Assembly: GCF_021811845.1 (NCBI RefSeq)
Contig: NZ_JAJBJB010000001.1
Coordinates: forward strand, 1 to 37,537
DNA length: 37,537 nt
Source of the DNA: Candidatus Cyrtobacter zanobii
GTDB lineage: Bacteria; Pseudomonadota; Alphaproteobacteria; Rickettsiales; Midichloriaceae
Reading direction: 5' to 3'
Part shown: one piece after another, positions 16,445-24,689 of the stretch
How the letters are laid out: the number at the start of each line of letters is the position of its first letter
How positions within the stretch are numbered: position 1 is the first letter of the stretch
Program-made: the position numbers and the translations under genes
The notes under the pieces: model-generated
The model's input: the letters and a program-made list of their open reading frames with translations, nothing else
Told to the model about the DNA's origin: nothing
Database searches by the model: none

Positions 16445-16591
16445 CTAATTGAATAGTATAACCGTGAAAAATGCAACAGCAAAAGCGATGCCGAAGACTA
16501 GATGCATTTCGGCACTAAGCATTTCTTGTTTATGCCTGCAAAATGCAAGCCCACCTGCCAGAGCTCAGGTACACAACCCTGATAAATTCAT
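16445..16591 (-). other. Possible small membrane protein, interrupted by an in-frame TGA
   Basis: On the minus strand ATG at 16591 opens a frame of 48 codons plus TAG. Codon 9 (16565-16567) is TGA. Ignoring the TGA, it reads two hydrophobic segments joined by a polar turn (CRHKQEMLSAEMH), a helical-hairpin layout. A start at ATG 16522 avoids the TGA and yields 25 residues with one span (HLVFGIAFAVAFFTVILF). It lies 37 bases past atpF on the same strand and could be its last gene, a decayed gene, or chance. I recognise no family. Confidence 0.3.
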
Positions 16592-16627
16592 TTGATCAAG
16601 AGAATTATATTTCAGAATTAGGCGTAT

Positions 16628-17107
16628 TTAGTGCAGCGTGAATCTTTTTATAGTCCCTGAGAGTTTTTTTAGTGCCTCAGATGTATCATCATTATATACA
16701 ATTCTAGACTCAACATCGTGCCTTATAGATCTAATTGCCTCATCAAGCAATGCATCTTTTAGCTGTAATGCGTACTGGCGCTTCTTGTATTCCAGAAAGA
16801 CAAGCGCGGACTTCTTCTTTCTGTTCTTTACATCTTCCAATTTTGCCTCTGCATTATCCTTGATGGTTTTTGCAGATAGCATAGCATGGCTCCTAATTTG
16901 TTCAGCTAATAACTCGGCCTCCACAAGGCTAGTCTTTGCTCTAATCAAGGCATTATTTGCTGTATTACGCAGGTTTTCAGATTCATATATACATTGGTCC
17001 ATCAGCTCTGATTTATTATCCAGCATTTTGGCTATTGCTCTGGTGGTGGGTCTATACACTATGAGCAACAATAGCATAAAAGAAAGTGTTAGAGAAATTT
17101 CAGCCAT
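16628..17107 (-). CDS. atpF: ATP synthase Fo subunit b
   Basis: Peripheral-stalk subunit that holds F1 against Fo. Residues 5-22 form the membrane anchor (SLTLSFMLLLLIVYRPT) and the rest is a long charged helix (residues 30-130). The length, 159, is normal. It follows b' by 14 bases. Low sequence conservation means the call rests on layout and operon position. Confidence 0.88.
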   Translation of the reverse strand: MAEISLTLSFMLLLLIVYRPTTRAIAKMLDNKSELMDQCIYESENLRNTANNALIRAKTSLVEAELLAEQIRSHAMLSAKTIKDNAEAKLEDVKNRKKKSALVFLEYKKRQYALQLKDALLDEAIRSIRHDVESRIVYNDDTSEALKKLSGTIKRFTLH

Positions 17108-17121
17108 AACTGAGTATATAT

Positions 17122-17559
17122 TTACATATTGTTTGAGACTTTGCTCATAATAAAATCCTTTAGGTCAGCAATACTCTTAGACAGCTTTGTGACATCAAAA
17201 GAGTATTGCTGGGCGAGCGAGGCCTCTTCTATTTTTACCATCTCAGAGATACCATTTTCAACTTCCTTTATCTTTACGTTATAAAAAGCCTCGGCTTCAG
17301 CCTTGGCATTTAAAACTATAGTGGACGCTGCGGCTTTCGCATCTGAAAGCAGAGAGGCAATTCTTTCCTCAATTTCTTTAGACTTTTCTGCAGCTATTGC
17401 GGCTTCATTTTTCATCTCTCGTATATAGCTTTTTCTCATGTACACAAAGCCCCTAACCCTAGGTACAAAAACCACGCTTACGAAGGCATAGATAGAGCAA
17501 AACGAGATGAAAAGCCAAAAAAGCTGGGAAGTAAGGGTACTAAAATCCAACTGTGGCAT
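17122..17559 (-). CDS. ATP synthase Fo subunit b'
   Basis: Second peripheral-stalk subunit, which pairs with b as a heterodimer in alphaproteobacteria and chloroplasts (symbol atpF' or atpG by genome). It opens MPQLDFSTLTSQLFWLFISF, the usual b' start with one membrane span at about residues 10-32, followed by VPRVRGFVYMRKSYI and an Ala/Glu-rich coiled coil (AAAEK..., DAKAAASTIVLNAKAEAEAF). It starts 31 bases after atpE. Confidence 0.9.
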   Translation of the reverse strand: MPQLDFSTLTSQLFWLFISFCSIYAFVSVVFVPRVRGFVYMRKSYIREMKNEAAIAAEKSKEIEERIASLLSDAKAAASTIVLNAKAEAEAFYNVKIKEVENGISEMVKIEEASLAQQYSFDVTKLSKSIADLKDFIMSKVSNNM

Positions 17560-17590
17560 AATAAGTCTATAAATAGTGGGGAACTTGTAT

Positions 17591-17815
17591 CTACTTTATC
17601 ACAAAAAGAAGTAAAAGCGCTATAAGAAAAGCAAATAAACCCATTGCTTCTGCAAGGCCAGCGCCTATGAAGGCACCCTTAGTCAGTTCTGGGGCGGCTG
17701 ATGGGTTGCGCGCAATGCCTTTAAGAAGTGCAGAAAATACAAGGCCAACACCAATGGCTGCGCCAAGCATTCCAAAAGCCATCAATCCTATTGCTATAAA
17801 CTTAAAATTTTCCAT
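17591..17815 (-). CDS. atpE: ATP synthase Fo subunit c
   Basis: Rotor-ring subunit with two membrane helices. The first carries the Gly/Ala packing motif [13 protein letters not shown], the polar loop reads [13 protein letters not shown] (the conserved RNP), and the second helix contains [13 protein letters not shown] with the ion-carrying E56. 74 residues is typical. No extra ligand pattern for sodium is evident, so proton coupling is assumed. Confidence 0.96.
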   Translation of the reverse strand: MENFKFIAIGLMAFGMLGAAIGVGLVFSALLKGIARNPSAAPELTKGAFIGAGLAEAMGLFAFLIALLLLFVIK

Positions 17816-17838
17816 AAGGTATAAAAAATAAACAAAAA

Positions 17839-18573
17839 TCAGTGAAGATTAATTGCGTCACTGAGATAAACAGAAGCCAGTATCGCAAAGATATAGGCTT
17901 GCAACACCGAGACGAATATTTCAAATCCAGTTAATAATGTCAATAGAGCAAAAGGAAAAAGGAAAAAGGCTCCAGCAAGAGAAATAAAGCCTGCAATCAC
18001 TTTAAGAACTATGTGTCCTGCCACCATATTCGCGGCAAGTCGTATTGAGAGACTTATAGGCCTTGCAATATATGCGCAAAATTCTACCACAACCAACAGT
18101 GGCAGCACATATGGTGGAACCCCTTTAGGGGCAATTACTCTGAAGTAGCCAAGTCCATGTCTTGAAAAGCCAACAATATTTATAATGAGAAATAAAAATG
18201 CGGCTAGAGCGAAGGTTGTAATAATATGGCTTGTTACAGTAAATGAAAATGGTATCATGCCGACGATATTACACCCTAAGATGAAAATAAAGGTTGTGAA
18301 TATGAGTGGGAAAAATTTATATATATCTCTATTTTTTGTATCGCTGCCCATCATATTCGTGACAGTTTCGTATAAAATCGTGGCAAGCGCGGCAGATCTT
18401 GTGGTCCTTCTAGTTTTGGATGGCTTTGTAATTAGTATAATGGTAAAGGAGAGTAATATAAGGGCAACGCTAGCGATACAGGCAAGTGCGTAATTTGTGA
18501 AGGAAACGTTGATGCCAAAAAGCGTAAACGAGATTACTGTCTTTATAGCAAATTGTGCAAGAGGGTCACCCAT
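17839..18573 (-). CDS. atpB: ATP synthase Fo subunit a
   Basis: Stator channel subunit that passes protons to the c ring. The essential arginine is R178 in [14 protein letters not shown], and [20 protein letters not shown] is the conserved final helix. About six membrane spans can be seen in 244 residues. It heads the Fo operon, atpB-atpE-atpF'-atpF. The F1 genes are not here, in keeping with the split Fo/F1 arrangement of alphaproteobacteria. Confidence 0.96.
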   Translation of the reverse strand: MGDPLAQFAIKTVISFTLFGINVSFTNYALACIASVALILLSFTIILITKPSKTRRTTRSAALATILYETVTNMMGSDTKNRDIYKFFPLIFTTFIFILGCNIVGMIPFSFTVTSHIITTFALAAFLFLIINIVGFSRHGLGYFRVIAPKGVPPYVLPLLVVVEFCAYIARPISLSIRLAANMVAGHIVLKVIAGFISLAGAFFLFPFALLTLLTGFEIFVSVLQAYIFAILASVYLSDAINLH

Positions 18574-18601
18574 GTATGGAATACAAAAAACTCTATAACA
18601 G

Positions 18602-18630
18602 TAAATAGCTCAAAATACTAATCTTGCCAA
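18602..18630 (-). promoter_or_regulatory. Promoter of the Fo operon
   Basis: On the minus strand TTGGCA (18625-18630), 17 bases, TATTTA (18602-18607). It would start transcription about 20 bases before the atpB ATG. Confidence 0.5.
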
Positions 18631-18748
18631 CTAGTCATATAGAATAATACATTATGATTTATTGTATAGAGATTAAGGTAATGATTGAGCCTTCATCAAA
18701 GGTTAATAATTCGGTCGTATGTTTGAATTATATAGCATGAAATGGGAT

Positions 18749-18796
18749 AGCAGCGCACTGCAAAGCAATCACGCACAAACACAGAACCCAAGAGCG
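18749..18796 (-). other. A-poor G/U-rich trailer after tRNA-Arg
   Basis: Read on the minus strand, 48 bases downstream of tRNA-Arg hold only two A residues, with GTGTTTGTGCGTG and GTGCGC motifs. It resembles the trailers of tRNA-His, rpsI and the outer-membrane-protein gene. Confidence 0.45.
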
Positions 18797-18835
18797 TCAT
18801 GGATGCCTATTTACAAGAAGTTATTACGCATATGG

Positions 18836-18910
18836 CGTGCCCTGAAGGATTTGAACCCTCGACCTACAGCTTAGAAGGCTGCTGCTCTATCCGAACTGAG
18901 CTAAGGGCAC
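18836..18910 (-). tRNA. tRNA-Arg (anticodon TCT)
   Basis: The acceptor GTGCCCT pairs with AGGGCAC. D arm GCTC/GAGC. Anticodon stem GCAGC/GCTGT with loop CTTCTAA gives anticodon TCT (reads AGA/AGG). T arm GAGGG/CCTTC surrounds TTCAAAT. The discriminator is G, and the next three bases (18833-18835) happen to encode CCA, unlike the other two tRNAs here. Confidence 0.97.
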
Positions 18911-18926
18911 GCAAGAAGCAGGCCGA

Positions 18927-18955
18927 AAGCTAGAAAACTATATAACGAAAGTCAA
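18927..18955 (-). promoter_or_regulatory. Promoter of tRNA-Arg
   Basis: On the minus strand TTGACT (18950-18955), 17 bases, TAGCTT (18927-18932), with the tRNA beginning 17 bases after the -10 box. Confidence 0.55.
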
Positions 18956-19001
18956 TAGGAATTTTCACAAACAATAATGCAATCATTGTTCTTTAATTAA
19001 T

Positions 19002-19029
19002 AGATGCCCATATAGAGATGCCCATATAG
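19002..19029. repeat. 14-base tandem duplication
   Basis: AGATGCCCATATAG occurs twice head to tail in the non-coding stretch before rplM. The remainder of 18956-19139 shows no gene I can support. Confidence 0.9.
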
Positions 19030-19139
19030 ATTTTAGACATTTTGAACTATGTATCGAATTGAAATATGTAGCAGAGTTTGTTGCCAGCGCTAGATGTATG
19101 ACCGCAGTACAGCCAATAAATAACATTTTAAATACTGGA

Positions 19140-19168
19140 TTGACAATGCGCATACAAAGTATTACATT
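19140..19168 (+). promoter_or_regulatory. Promoter of rplM-rpsI
   Basis: TTGACA (19140-19145), 17 bases, TACATT (19163-19168). Transcription would begin near 19175, giving a short leader to the rplM ATG at 19202. Confidence 0.6.
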
Positions 19169-19201
19169 CGCCCGCCTTACATGGATTTGGTATGCTTCTG
19201 T

Positions 19202-19651
19202 ATGGCTTCTTATTCTGCAGGTACCTCCTTCTTGAAGCACGGTGTGCTTAGGAGTGGCTGGTTTATCGTTGATGCACAAGGCAAGACTCTTGGTAGACTT
19301 GCTTCTAGAATAGCTCTTGTTTTACGTGGTAAGCATAAGTCATGTTTTACACCTCACATAGATTCTGGCGATAACGTGGTGGTTGTGAATGCGGCTAAGA
19401 TTCGTCTTACTGGGAAAAAGCTTGCCCAGAATAGTTTTTACTGGCACACTGGGTACCCAGGTGGTGTAAAGTCAAGGACGTTTGGCAAAATACTTTCGGG
19501 TAGGTATCCTGAACGTCTTCTTATGAATGCTGTTCGTGGTATGATGCCTAAGCAGAGCGCGCTTGCAAGAACGCAGTTCAAGAAGCTTTATGTATATGGT
19601 GGCGCTCAGCACCCTCATTCAGGACAGCAGCCTGAATCAATAGAATTATAG
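19202..19651 (+). CDS. rplM: Ribosomal protein L13
   Basis: Early-assembly protein of the large subunit. [61 protein letters not shown] and [13 protein letters not shown] are the conserved L13 blocks. I chose the ATG at 19202, giving 149 residues. The frame is open from 19181, but only a few bases after the expected transcription start. rpsI follows 10 bases later, the usual L13-S9 pair. Confidence 0.95.
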   Translation: MASYSAGTSFLKHGVLRSGWFIVDAQGKTLGRLASRIALVLRGKHKSCFTPHIDSGDNVVVVNAAKIRLTGKKLAQNSFYWHTGYPGGVKSRTFGKILSGRYPERLLMNAVRGMMPKQSALARTQFKKLYVYGGAQHPHSGQQPESIEL

Positions 19652-19661
19652 TTATTTTTAT

Positions 19662-20057
19662 ATGCGCATGGATTCTAGAAGTTACGGTACGGGGAGAAGG
19701 AAAGAGGCTTCAGCAAGAGTATGGCTGTCCCGTGGATCAGGTAAGGTAGTTGTTAATAATAAAACTGCGGAGGCCTATTTTGGTAGGGAGTGCCTTTTGC
19801 ACTTGGTTAAGCAGCCGCTTGTTGTGACTGATACAGCTGGTCAATTTGATGTATTTTGTACAGTCAGGGGTAGCGGCAAGCCATCCCAGGCGGGTGCTGT
19901 TAGGCATGGTATTAGTAGGGCTTTAAATGAGGAAAATGAGTCTTTTAGAGCTGTACTCAAGGCAAATGGGTTATTAACCCGCGATAGCCGCGTTGTTGAG
20001 CGTAAGAAGTACGGGCGTAAGAAGGCTAGAAGAAGCTTCCAGTTTTCCAAGCGCTGA
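19662..20057 (+). CDS. rpsI: Ribosomal protein S9
   Basis: Small-subunit protein whose C-terminal tail reaches the P-site t[50 protein letters not shown] and the terminal [18 protein letters not shown] are the family hallmarks, including the final Lys-Arg. 131 residues is normal. An ATG at 19668 is equally possible as start. Confidence 0.95.
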   Translation: MRMDSRSYGTGRRKEASARVWLSRGSGKVVVNNKTAEAYFGRECLLHLVKQPLVVTDTAGQFDVFCTVRGSGKPSQAGAVRHGISRALNEENESFRAVLKANGLLTRDSRVVERKKYGRKKARRSFQFSKR

Positions 20058-20461
20058 TTATTTTATTATTATCGCGCTGTCTGTGCTTTGTGTGGCGCGT
20101 TGTTTTTGTGTATGCGCGCTTCTTGTGCTGCGCTGGTGTCTTGTGTCATTCTGTGTCTCTCTGTTTGTAATGCGTAATTGGTGATTATATGCGTGCAACG
20201 TGTGAGGCTAATTAATTGTGATAGAGGTGGCGTTACCTAATGCCGCCTCTTGTTTTTGTATTCTGGTGCGTCAGTCCGTAGCTAGGTAATTATACGGAGT
20301 GTAATCAAATAATCTTAGTTTGTGTATTTCGCTTTGATTACTACAATTTGTCTCTTTAGATAAAATTTTCATAGCTTAATCTTTTTGGAATTCTCACATG
20401 ATCTCAAAAATCATAAGTTGACATTATATTTATTTAATTTAATCTCCTAGCACCCTTTCTT
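20058..20461. other. Intergenic region rpsI-ssb, with A-poor trailer
   Basis: Positions 20073-20167 are strikingly A-poor on the sense strand (two A in 95 bases) and repeat GTGTGGCGCG, GTATGCGCGC and GTGCTGCGC. The operon terminator follows at 20223. A candidate ssb -35 box, TTGACA, lies at 20418-20423 with a poor -10. No ORF is supported. Confidence 0.5.
20223..20258 (+). terminator. Rho-independent terminator of rplM-rpsI
   Basis: AGAGGTGGC (20223-20231) pairs with GCCGCCTCT (20242-20250) over 9 bp with one T-G pair, a 10-base loop and then TGTTTTTG. It lies 165 bases past the rpsI stop, so the mRNA has a long 3' trailer. Confidence 0.75.
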
Positions 20462-20473
20462 TTGTGTTATGCT

Positions 20474-20914
20474 GTGGCTGGGAGTTTAAATAAGGTGGTT
20501 TTAATAGGGAATGTGGGGAAGGATCCTGAGGTGAGGGCTTCGCATGATGGGCGTGAAGTTGCCAATTTTTCTCTTGCAACCTCTGAAAGTTGGAAAGATA
20601 AGAACGGTGAGAAGAGAGAGAAAACTGAGTGGCATAGGGTTGTAGTTTTTGCACAGGGTCTTGTCAGCTTGGTGAAAAGTTATGTGCAAAAGGGCTCTAA
20701 GATATACGTAGAAGGGAGTTTGCAAACAAGAGAGTGGGTGGATCAGGCTGGTGTTAAGAAGTATTCAACAGAGGTTGTATTACAGCAGTATAGTGGTTCG
20801 ATCATTTTACTGGACCCTAAAGCATCAGGTCATGGTGTGCAAAGAGAGAGGGGTTATACTGCGATTGATATAAAGCATACCGAAGAGGATGATGATGGAA
20901 TACCACCGTTTTAG
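20474..20914 (+). CDS. ssb: Single-stranded DNA-binding protein
   Basis: Coats single-stranded DNA during replication and repair. The OB fold covers residues 1-105 (SLNKVVLIGNVGKDPEVR, VANFSLATSESWKD, KTEWHRVVVF, SKIYVEGSLQTREW). A short linker leads to DDDGIPPF, the acidic tip that recruits partner proteins. From the GTG at 20474 the protein starts MAGSLNKVVL, the family norm, and has 146 residues. The frame is open from a TTG at 20462, which I consider too early. Confidence 0.93.
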   Translation: MAGSLNKVVLIGNVGKDPEVRASHDGREVANFSLATSESWKDKNGEKREKTEWHRVVVFAQGLVSLVKSYVQKGSKIYVEGSLQTREWVDQAGVKKYSTEVVLQQYSGSIILLDPKASGHGVQRERGYTAIDIKHTEEDDDGIPPF

Positions 20915-20933
20915 TTGGTGTATTTTATAAGCT

Positions 20934-21503
20934 GCAAAAGCCTCTTTCGAGGAAAAGAAGCTAAGTATAGTATTCAAGTTGGAAGCTGTGATGATGTATA
21001 TTAACTCGATGGGTATAAGGGCCGGTAGCAAGGGTGAAAAAGGTTCATAATTCAGTGATATCTGTTTAGATTAAGCAAGTAGGGAAAGTAGCAAAAGAGT
21101 CATTTGTTGAAAAGATAAAAGAGATTCAGCCTAAAGATATCAACATAATAGAACTTGATGAGCTTTTTACTAAAAAAAAGAAAATAAAGCGTATATATTT
21201 AGCGCTGTTGACAGAGACAGGCTCTGAGTTATTGATATCGAAGTAGATAGGAGCTTCAGGTCATATTTACCTCTCGCATTTAGATTAGAGTATTACAATA
21301 TTGATTACCTATGCACAGATGCTTATGATATTTATAGTAAATATCATATAAGTAGAAAGCATATAATTGATAAGGCTGAAACCTGCTTAGTTGAGGCAAA
21401 AAATTCTTCATACAGAGATAATTTAGCAAGATTAAATCGAAAAACTAAAAAGTACTCCAAATGCATTGTTATGGCTTTCTGTATACATTCTTCTCTTCTT
21501 TAA
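20934..21503 (+). pseudogene. IS1-family transposase, broken
   Basis: Pieces in changing frames rebuild an IS1-type transposase. KASFEEKKLSIVFKLEAVMM and YINSMGIRA give the InsA part. After a frameshift, VHNSVISV*IKQVGKVAKES has TAG where a Trp is expected, then NIIELDELF opens the catalytic domain. YLCTDAYDIYSKY holds a second acidic position, and NSSYRDNLARLNRKTKKYSK is the IS1 C-terminal signature (N..YR..LARL.RKT...SK). At least two stops and two frameshifts make it inactive. A terminal-repeat-like sequence follows at 21524. Confidence 0.7.
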
Positions 21504-21523
21504 GGTCTTTGGGCACACCTTAT

Positions 21524-21583
21524 CAACTGCTTCTAGGCAATGCCTTACAAACCATCTAATGCTCTGTTGCTAAAACAATATAG
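21524..21583 (+). repeat. IS/MITE end-like repeat, copy D
   Basis: CTTATCAACTGCTTCTAGGC continuing into GCCTTACAAACCATCTAATG repeats, nearly exactly, segments found at 6931-6958 and 7090-7119, and in inverted form at 6704-6728. It probably marks the right end of the IS1-like element. Confidence 0.6.
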
Positions 21584-21728
21584 TACGCATAAAAAGTCAC
21601 TTTATCAAATTTAACCTCATTAAACTATTTGCAAAGTTAATAGCACATCACCTTTATAACGATTTAGCTATATATCATCATTAAAATTACAAATGCTTAA
21701 GCTTATGCCCGCCATACGCAATCACTAT

Positions 21729-21836
21729 GCTATAGCAGAGGCAGAATAGATTGAGAAATATGTGCACAGATTTATGCCAGATTGCTCCTATTTATGCTTT
21801 AGAAATTATCTCAAGTTCTGTTGCCTCTGCTATAGC
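21729..21836. repeat. MITE-like element, copy A, with perfect terminal inverted repeats
   Basis: GCTATAGCAGAGGCA (21729-21743) and TGCCTCTGCTATAGC (21822-21836) are perfect 15-base terminal inverted repeats of a 108-base, non-coding unit. Related copies lie at 7024-7131 and about 35001-35107. It sits 27 bases past the stop of the symporter-kinase gene and could fold as its terminator. No target duplication is evident. Confidence 0.7.
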
Positions 21837-21863
21837 CCTCAGAAATATAGCTTCCAACGAGTT

Positions 21864-24632
21864 CTATAAATTTCTTGGAAGCACCATAACAATCTCCGTG
21901 TACATACCCACCTCCGAATAACACTCTATTTCCCCACCCATATAATTTAGTAAGATACTTGAAAACGGGAGGCCTATACCTAGCGTGCCTTTCTTACTAT
22001 AAAAGGATTTAAAGATATTTTTTGCAGTTTGTTCATCAATACCAACTCCATTGTCCATAATATGTAATTTATTATCTAAAATCCATATATCGACATTTAC
22101 ATCTTCACCACCATGCTTAAATGCATTTCTGACAACGTTACTAATGATCTGCTTAATACTCTGCTTATCACCATTAAACCGAAAATCTATACTATCATCA
22201 AATTGTATTCTAGATCTCTGTAAAGCAGTTATAAAAGGTGAATCAATAACTTCTTGTACGGTATCTTTTATTGAAATTATTTCAAAATTTTCACATGAAT
22301 TTTGTCTAACTAATTGAAACAACAGTTGTATTATCTTTCTTGCTTCACTTATAGATCTTAAGATCTCTTTTGGAATATGGTGAAATAATAGATCGTATTC
22401 CTCATTACCCATAGAAACCTTTTTAACATGATCGTCACTGCTATCTACCTCTGCGGCTGCCGTGATCTCAACGAGCGTAAATGCCAGAGTTTCAGATGTG
22501 GCTATTGGGGCATTGATCTCATGTGCAATAGCGCCGTTCAAAACGCTTAGCTCCATCATTCTATTTTCATGCTCTCTTTCCCTACCCCTGACGAAAAATA
22601 TCATCACTATGCTGAGTGATGCGTATAAATATAGAAGTAGGAATAGATCGTGGGAAGTTTCAACTTCTACATAGATTGGGCTATAACTCACAAGCACCTT
22701 ATACATCGAGTATGATAGTACAACGCCAATAAACATTAGCGTTATGAAGCTTGCAAGATCTAATAAGATAAATAGCAAAATCAACGATAATACTGAATTC
22801 AGTATCAAAAAGTCATCACTACCACTAGTAAAGAATGTATAACATGGAACAAATGCAAGACAGAATAATAGGCAGATGTACCAATATATGTGATAAAATT
22901 TTTCCCTTAACATAGTGGGCCACAGCTCCACTACAAGCAAAATAGTACAGAACAACATTGCAATAACCCTAAAATGTATTACAGAGTCTGCCAATATGTT
23001 GCCTGACAGTTTGTTGTTGAACATAGGGATTATATAGTTGACTATCGTGACAAAGCAAAACGCATAATTTCGCAATTTACTCCTCATTGCCTGCCTTATC
23101 ATAAAATTTTCCACCTTCTTGAGTAATGGTGTACTATTTTCTGTTCGAGCTTTATGTCTCATAATGCCCTTTCCGGTTTCAAAAGAGGCAAACACTTTAG
23201 TATTTTCCTCTTTTACTTCCTGAAAGTGCACACCCATGAAAAACTTTTGGAAATAGTGCATGCCAACTAATCCCACAAAACTGCCTAGCAAACCCATCAT
23301 CAACGAAACTAGGCCAAGTTCACCGCCCTCAATATACATGCCAAAAGCGTTGAATATGATTGCAAGTATAACAGAAAAAATGAATGACCTGGTATTTGTA
23401 CCGAATCCCAAAAATCCTGCTGTAATTGGGATCAAAACTATTGGTTGCCAAAAATTATCAGCCATCCATGCAAGGGACATGACACTCTTTTCAGAAAGCG
23501 AGATGATGCACGCCAATATAGAAATCACTACAAGTGATATTCTTGCAATTTTTAATTCTTTTTTATCGTCTATATTTATGTTAAAGAACTTGGAATATAG
23601 CCTTTTTGCTATGTCGTGAGCGCATAAAACGCTTGCCGTGTTAAGCCAAGAATCGGCTGTAGACATGATAACTGCCATAATACCAGCAACCACTATCCCC
23701 TTGACACCAACAGTTAAAAAGTTTGCAACAAAATATGTAAATGCATAAGAAGGATCTATATCTGGCACTCTTGCCTTCACCAAAAACCCTGTTAGACATA
23801 AAAGAAACACTAGTGGTATAGTTATAATTGTTAGTACTTTAAATACCCTAACTAACTGAGCAACATTCTTTGCCATCAAAAATCTTTGAAAATATGCGCC
23901 CTCACCAAGCGGCATTATGCTATATAAAACCGCACTTATGAAAAAAACTATGTTATCTTTGGTGAAATCTATTGTTAGTAAGTGAGTTGGAATACTTTCT
24001 AGTATATTTTGATACCCACCTAAATCATTATATGCAACTGCACATGCAGCAGGTATTGCCACAAGAAAGACACAAACTTGAAAGACATCGGTAAAGGCTA
24101 CAGATTTCACGCCGCCAGCAGCAGAGTATAGTGTAATTATCACGATTCCGGCGATCATTCCTATCTTGAAATTAACGCCCATTATATAGCTCAGTGTATA
24201 GCCAAATGCGGTAGCTTGAACAGCAACAGCAGAAATTGCAAGAAGTATAGCAGCGACATTAGTAATCCACCTTCCAACTTCTCCATAAGTCTTGGCCATC
24301 ATATCGCTAACTGATATACACCCTCTGAACTTATCTATTCTAGGGGCATATAACTTCATCGTAGCCCACCAAGTTAGCGGCAAAAACATTCTAGCAATGG
24401 CAAAAAGAATACCATGCGTATATATTTTCTCTACTGTTCCAGTAGTAGAACTTGCGCTTATTGCAGTCCCGATTATTGTTGATATAAGTACAACATCATG
24501 AAAATTCCTAGAACCAACAGCATAATCTGTTATATTCCTTATACCAGAAGAGTTTTTCAAGCCCATGTACAGGCAAAAACCCAAGAAAAGCACCAATATT
24601 ATGATGTCTACAGCATGCAAACCTCCAAACAT
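21864..24632 (-). CDS. Sodium:solute symporter-histidine kinase fusion (CbrA-like architecture)
   Basis: The first 460 residues or so form a sodium:solute symporter (SSS family) domain with some 12-13 membrane spans (GTAISASSTTGTVEK, SAAGGVKSVAFTDVFQ, GIMAVIMSTADSWLN). Residues 515-690 add about five further spans. A histidine-kinase domain ends the protein: LNGAIAHEINAPIA with the phosphoacceptor H704, NVVRNAFKHGG with N836 (N box), DNGVGID with D860 (G1 box) and KGTLGIGLPF (G2). No response-regulator or PAS domain is seen. Such fusions are known, as in Pseudomonas CbrA, and probably sense or move a solute and report it by phosphorylation. The substrate is unknown. It lies 57 bases after sucD on the same strand, so co-expression with succinyl-CoA synthetase is likely. 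No response-regulator gene is nearby. Confidence 0.9.
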   Translation of the reverse strand: MFGGLHAVDIIILVLFLGFCLYMGLKNSSGIRNITDYAVGSRNFHDVVLISTIIGTAISASSTTGTVEKIYTHGILFAIARMFLPLTWWATMKLYAPRIDKFRGCISVSDMMAKTYGEVGRWITNVAAILLAISAVAVQATAFGYTLSYIMGVNFKIGMIAGIVIITLYSAAGGVKSVAFTDVFQVCVFLVAIPAACAVAYNDLGGYQNILESIPTHLLTIDFTKDNIVFFISAVLYSIMPLGEGAYFQRFLMAKNVAQLVRVFKVLTIITIPLVFLLCLTGFLVKARVPDIDPSYAFTYFVANFLTVGVKGIVVAGIMAVIMSTADSWLNTASVLCAHDIAKRLYSKFFNINIDDKKELKIARISLVVISILACIISLSEKSVMSLAWMADNFWQPIVLIPITAGFLGFGTNTRSFIFSVILAIIFNAFGMYIEGGELGLVSLMMGLLGSFVGLVGMHYFQKFFMGVHFQEVKEENTKVFASFETGKGIMRHKARTENSTPLLKKVENFMIRQAMRSKLRNYAFCFVTIVNYIIPMFNNKLSGNILADSVIHFRVIAMLFCTILLVVELWPTMLREKFYHIYWYICLLFCLAFVPCYTFFTSGSDDFLILNSVLSLILLFILLDLASFITLMFIGVVLSYSMYKVLVSYSPIYVEVETSHDLFLLLYLYASLSIVMIFFVRGREREHENRMMELSVLNGAIAHEINAPIATSETLAFTLVEITAAAEVDSSDDHVKKVSMGNEEYDLLFHHIPKEILRSISEARKIIQLLFQLVRQNSCENFEIISIKDTVQEVIDSPFITALQRSRIQFDDSIDFRFNGDKQSIKQIISNVVRNAFKHGGEDVNVDIWILDNKLHIMDNGVGIDEQTAKNIFKSFYSKKGTLGIGLPFSSILLNYMGGEIECYSEVGMYTEIVMVLPRNL

Positions 24633-24689
24633 ACATTGTTAATTAATCTAAATACTTAATAGACAGGATTACCTAAGACAAAGCTATTT

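Noticed and set aside
16565-16567. TGA as a recoded (Trp or selenocysteine) codon
   Set aside because: TGA is the normal stop here (mnmG, tsaB, rpmG) and Trp is TGG in all genes seen; no selenocysteine machinery is visible.
18983-19279. 98-residue minus-strand frame across the rplM promoter
   Set aside because: It overlaps the promoter and start of rplM in antisense and has no protein-like features.
23260-23619. 119-residue plus-strand frame inside the symporter-kinase gene
   Set aside because: Antisense shadow of a clearly coding membrane protein.
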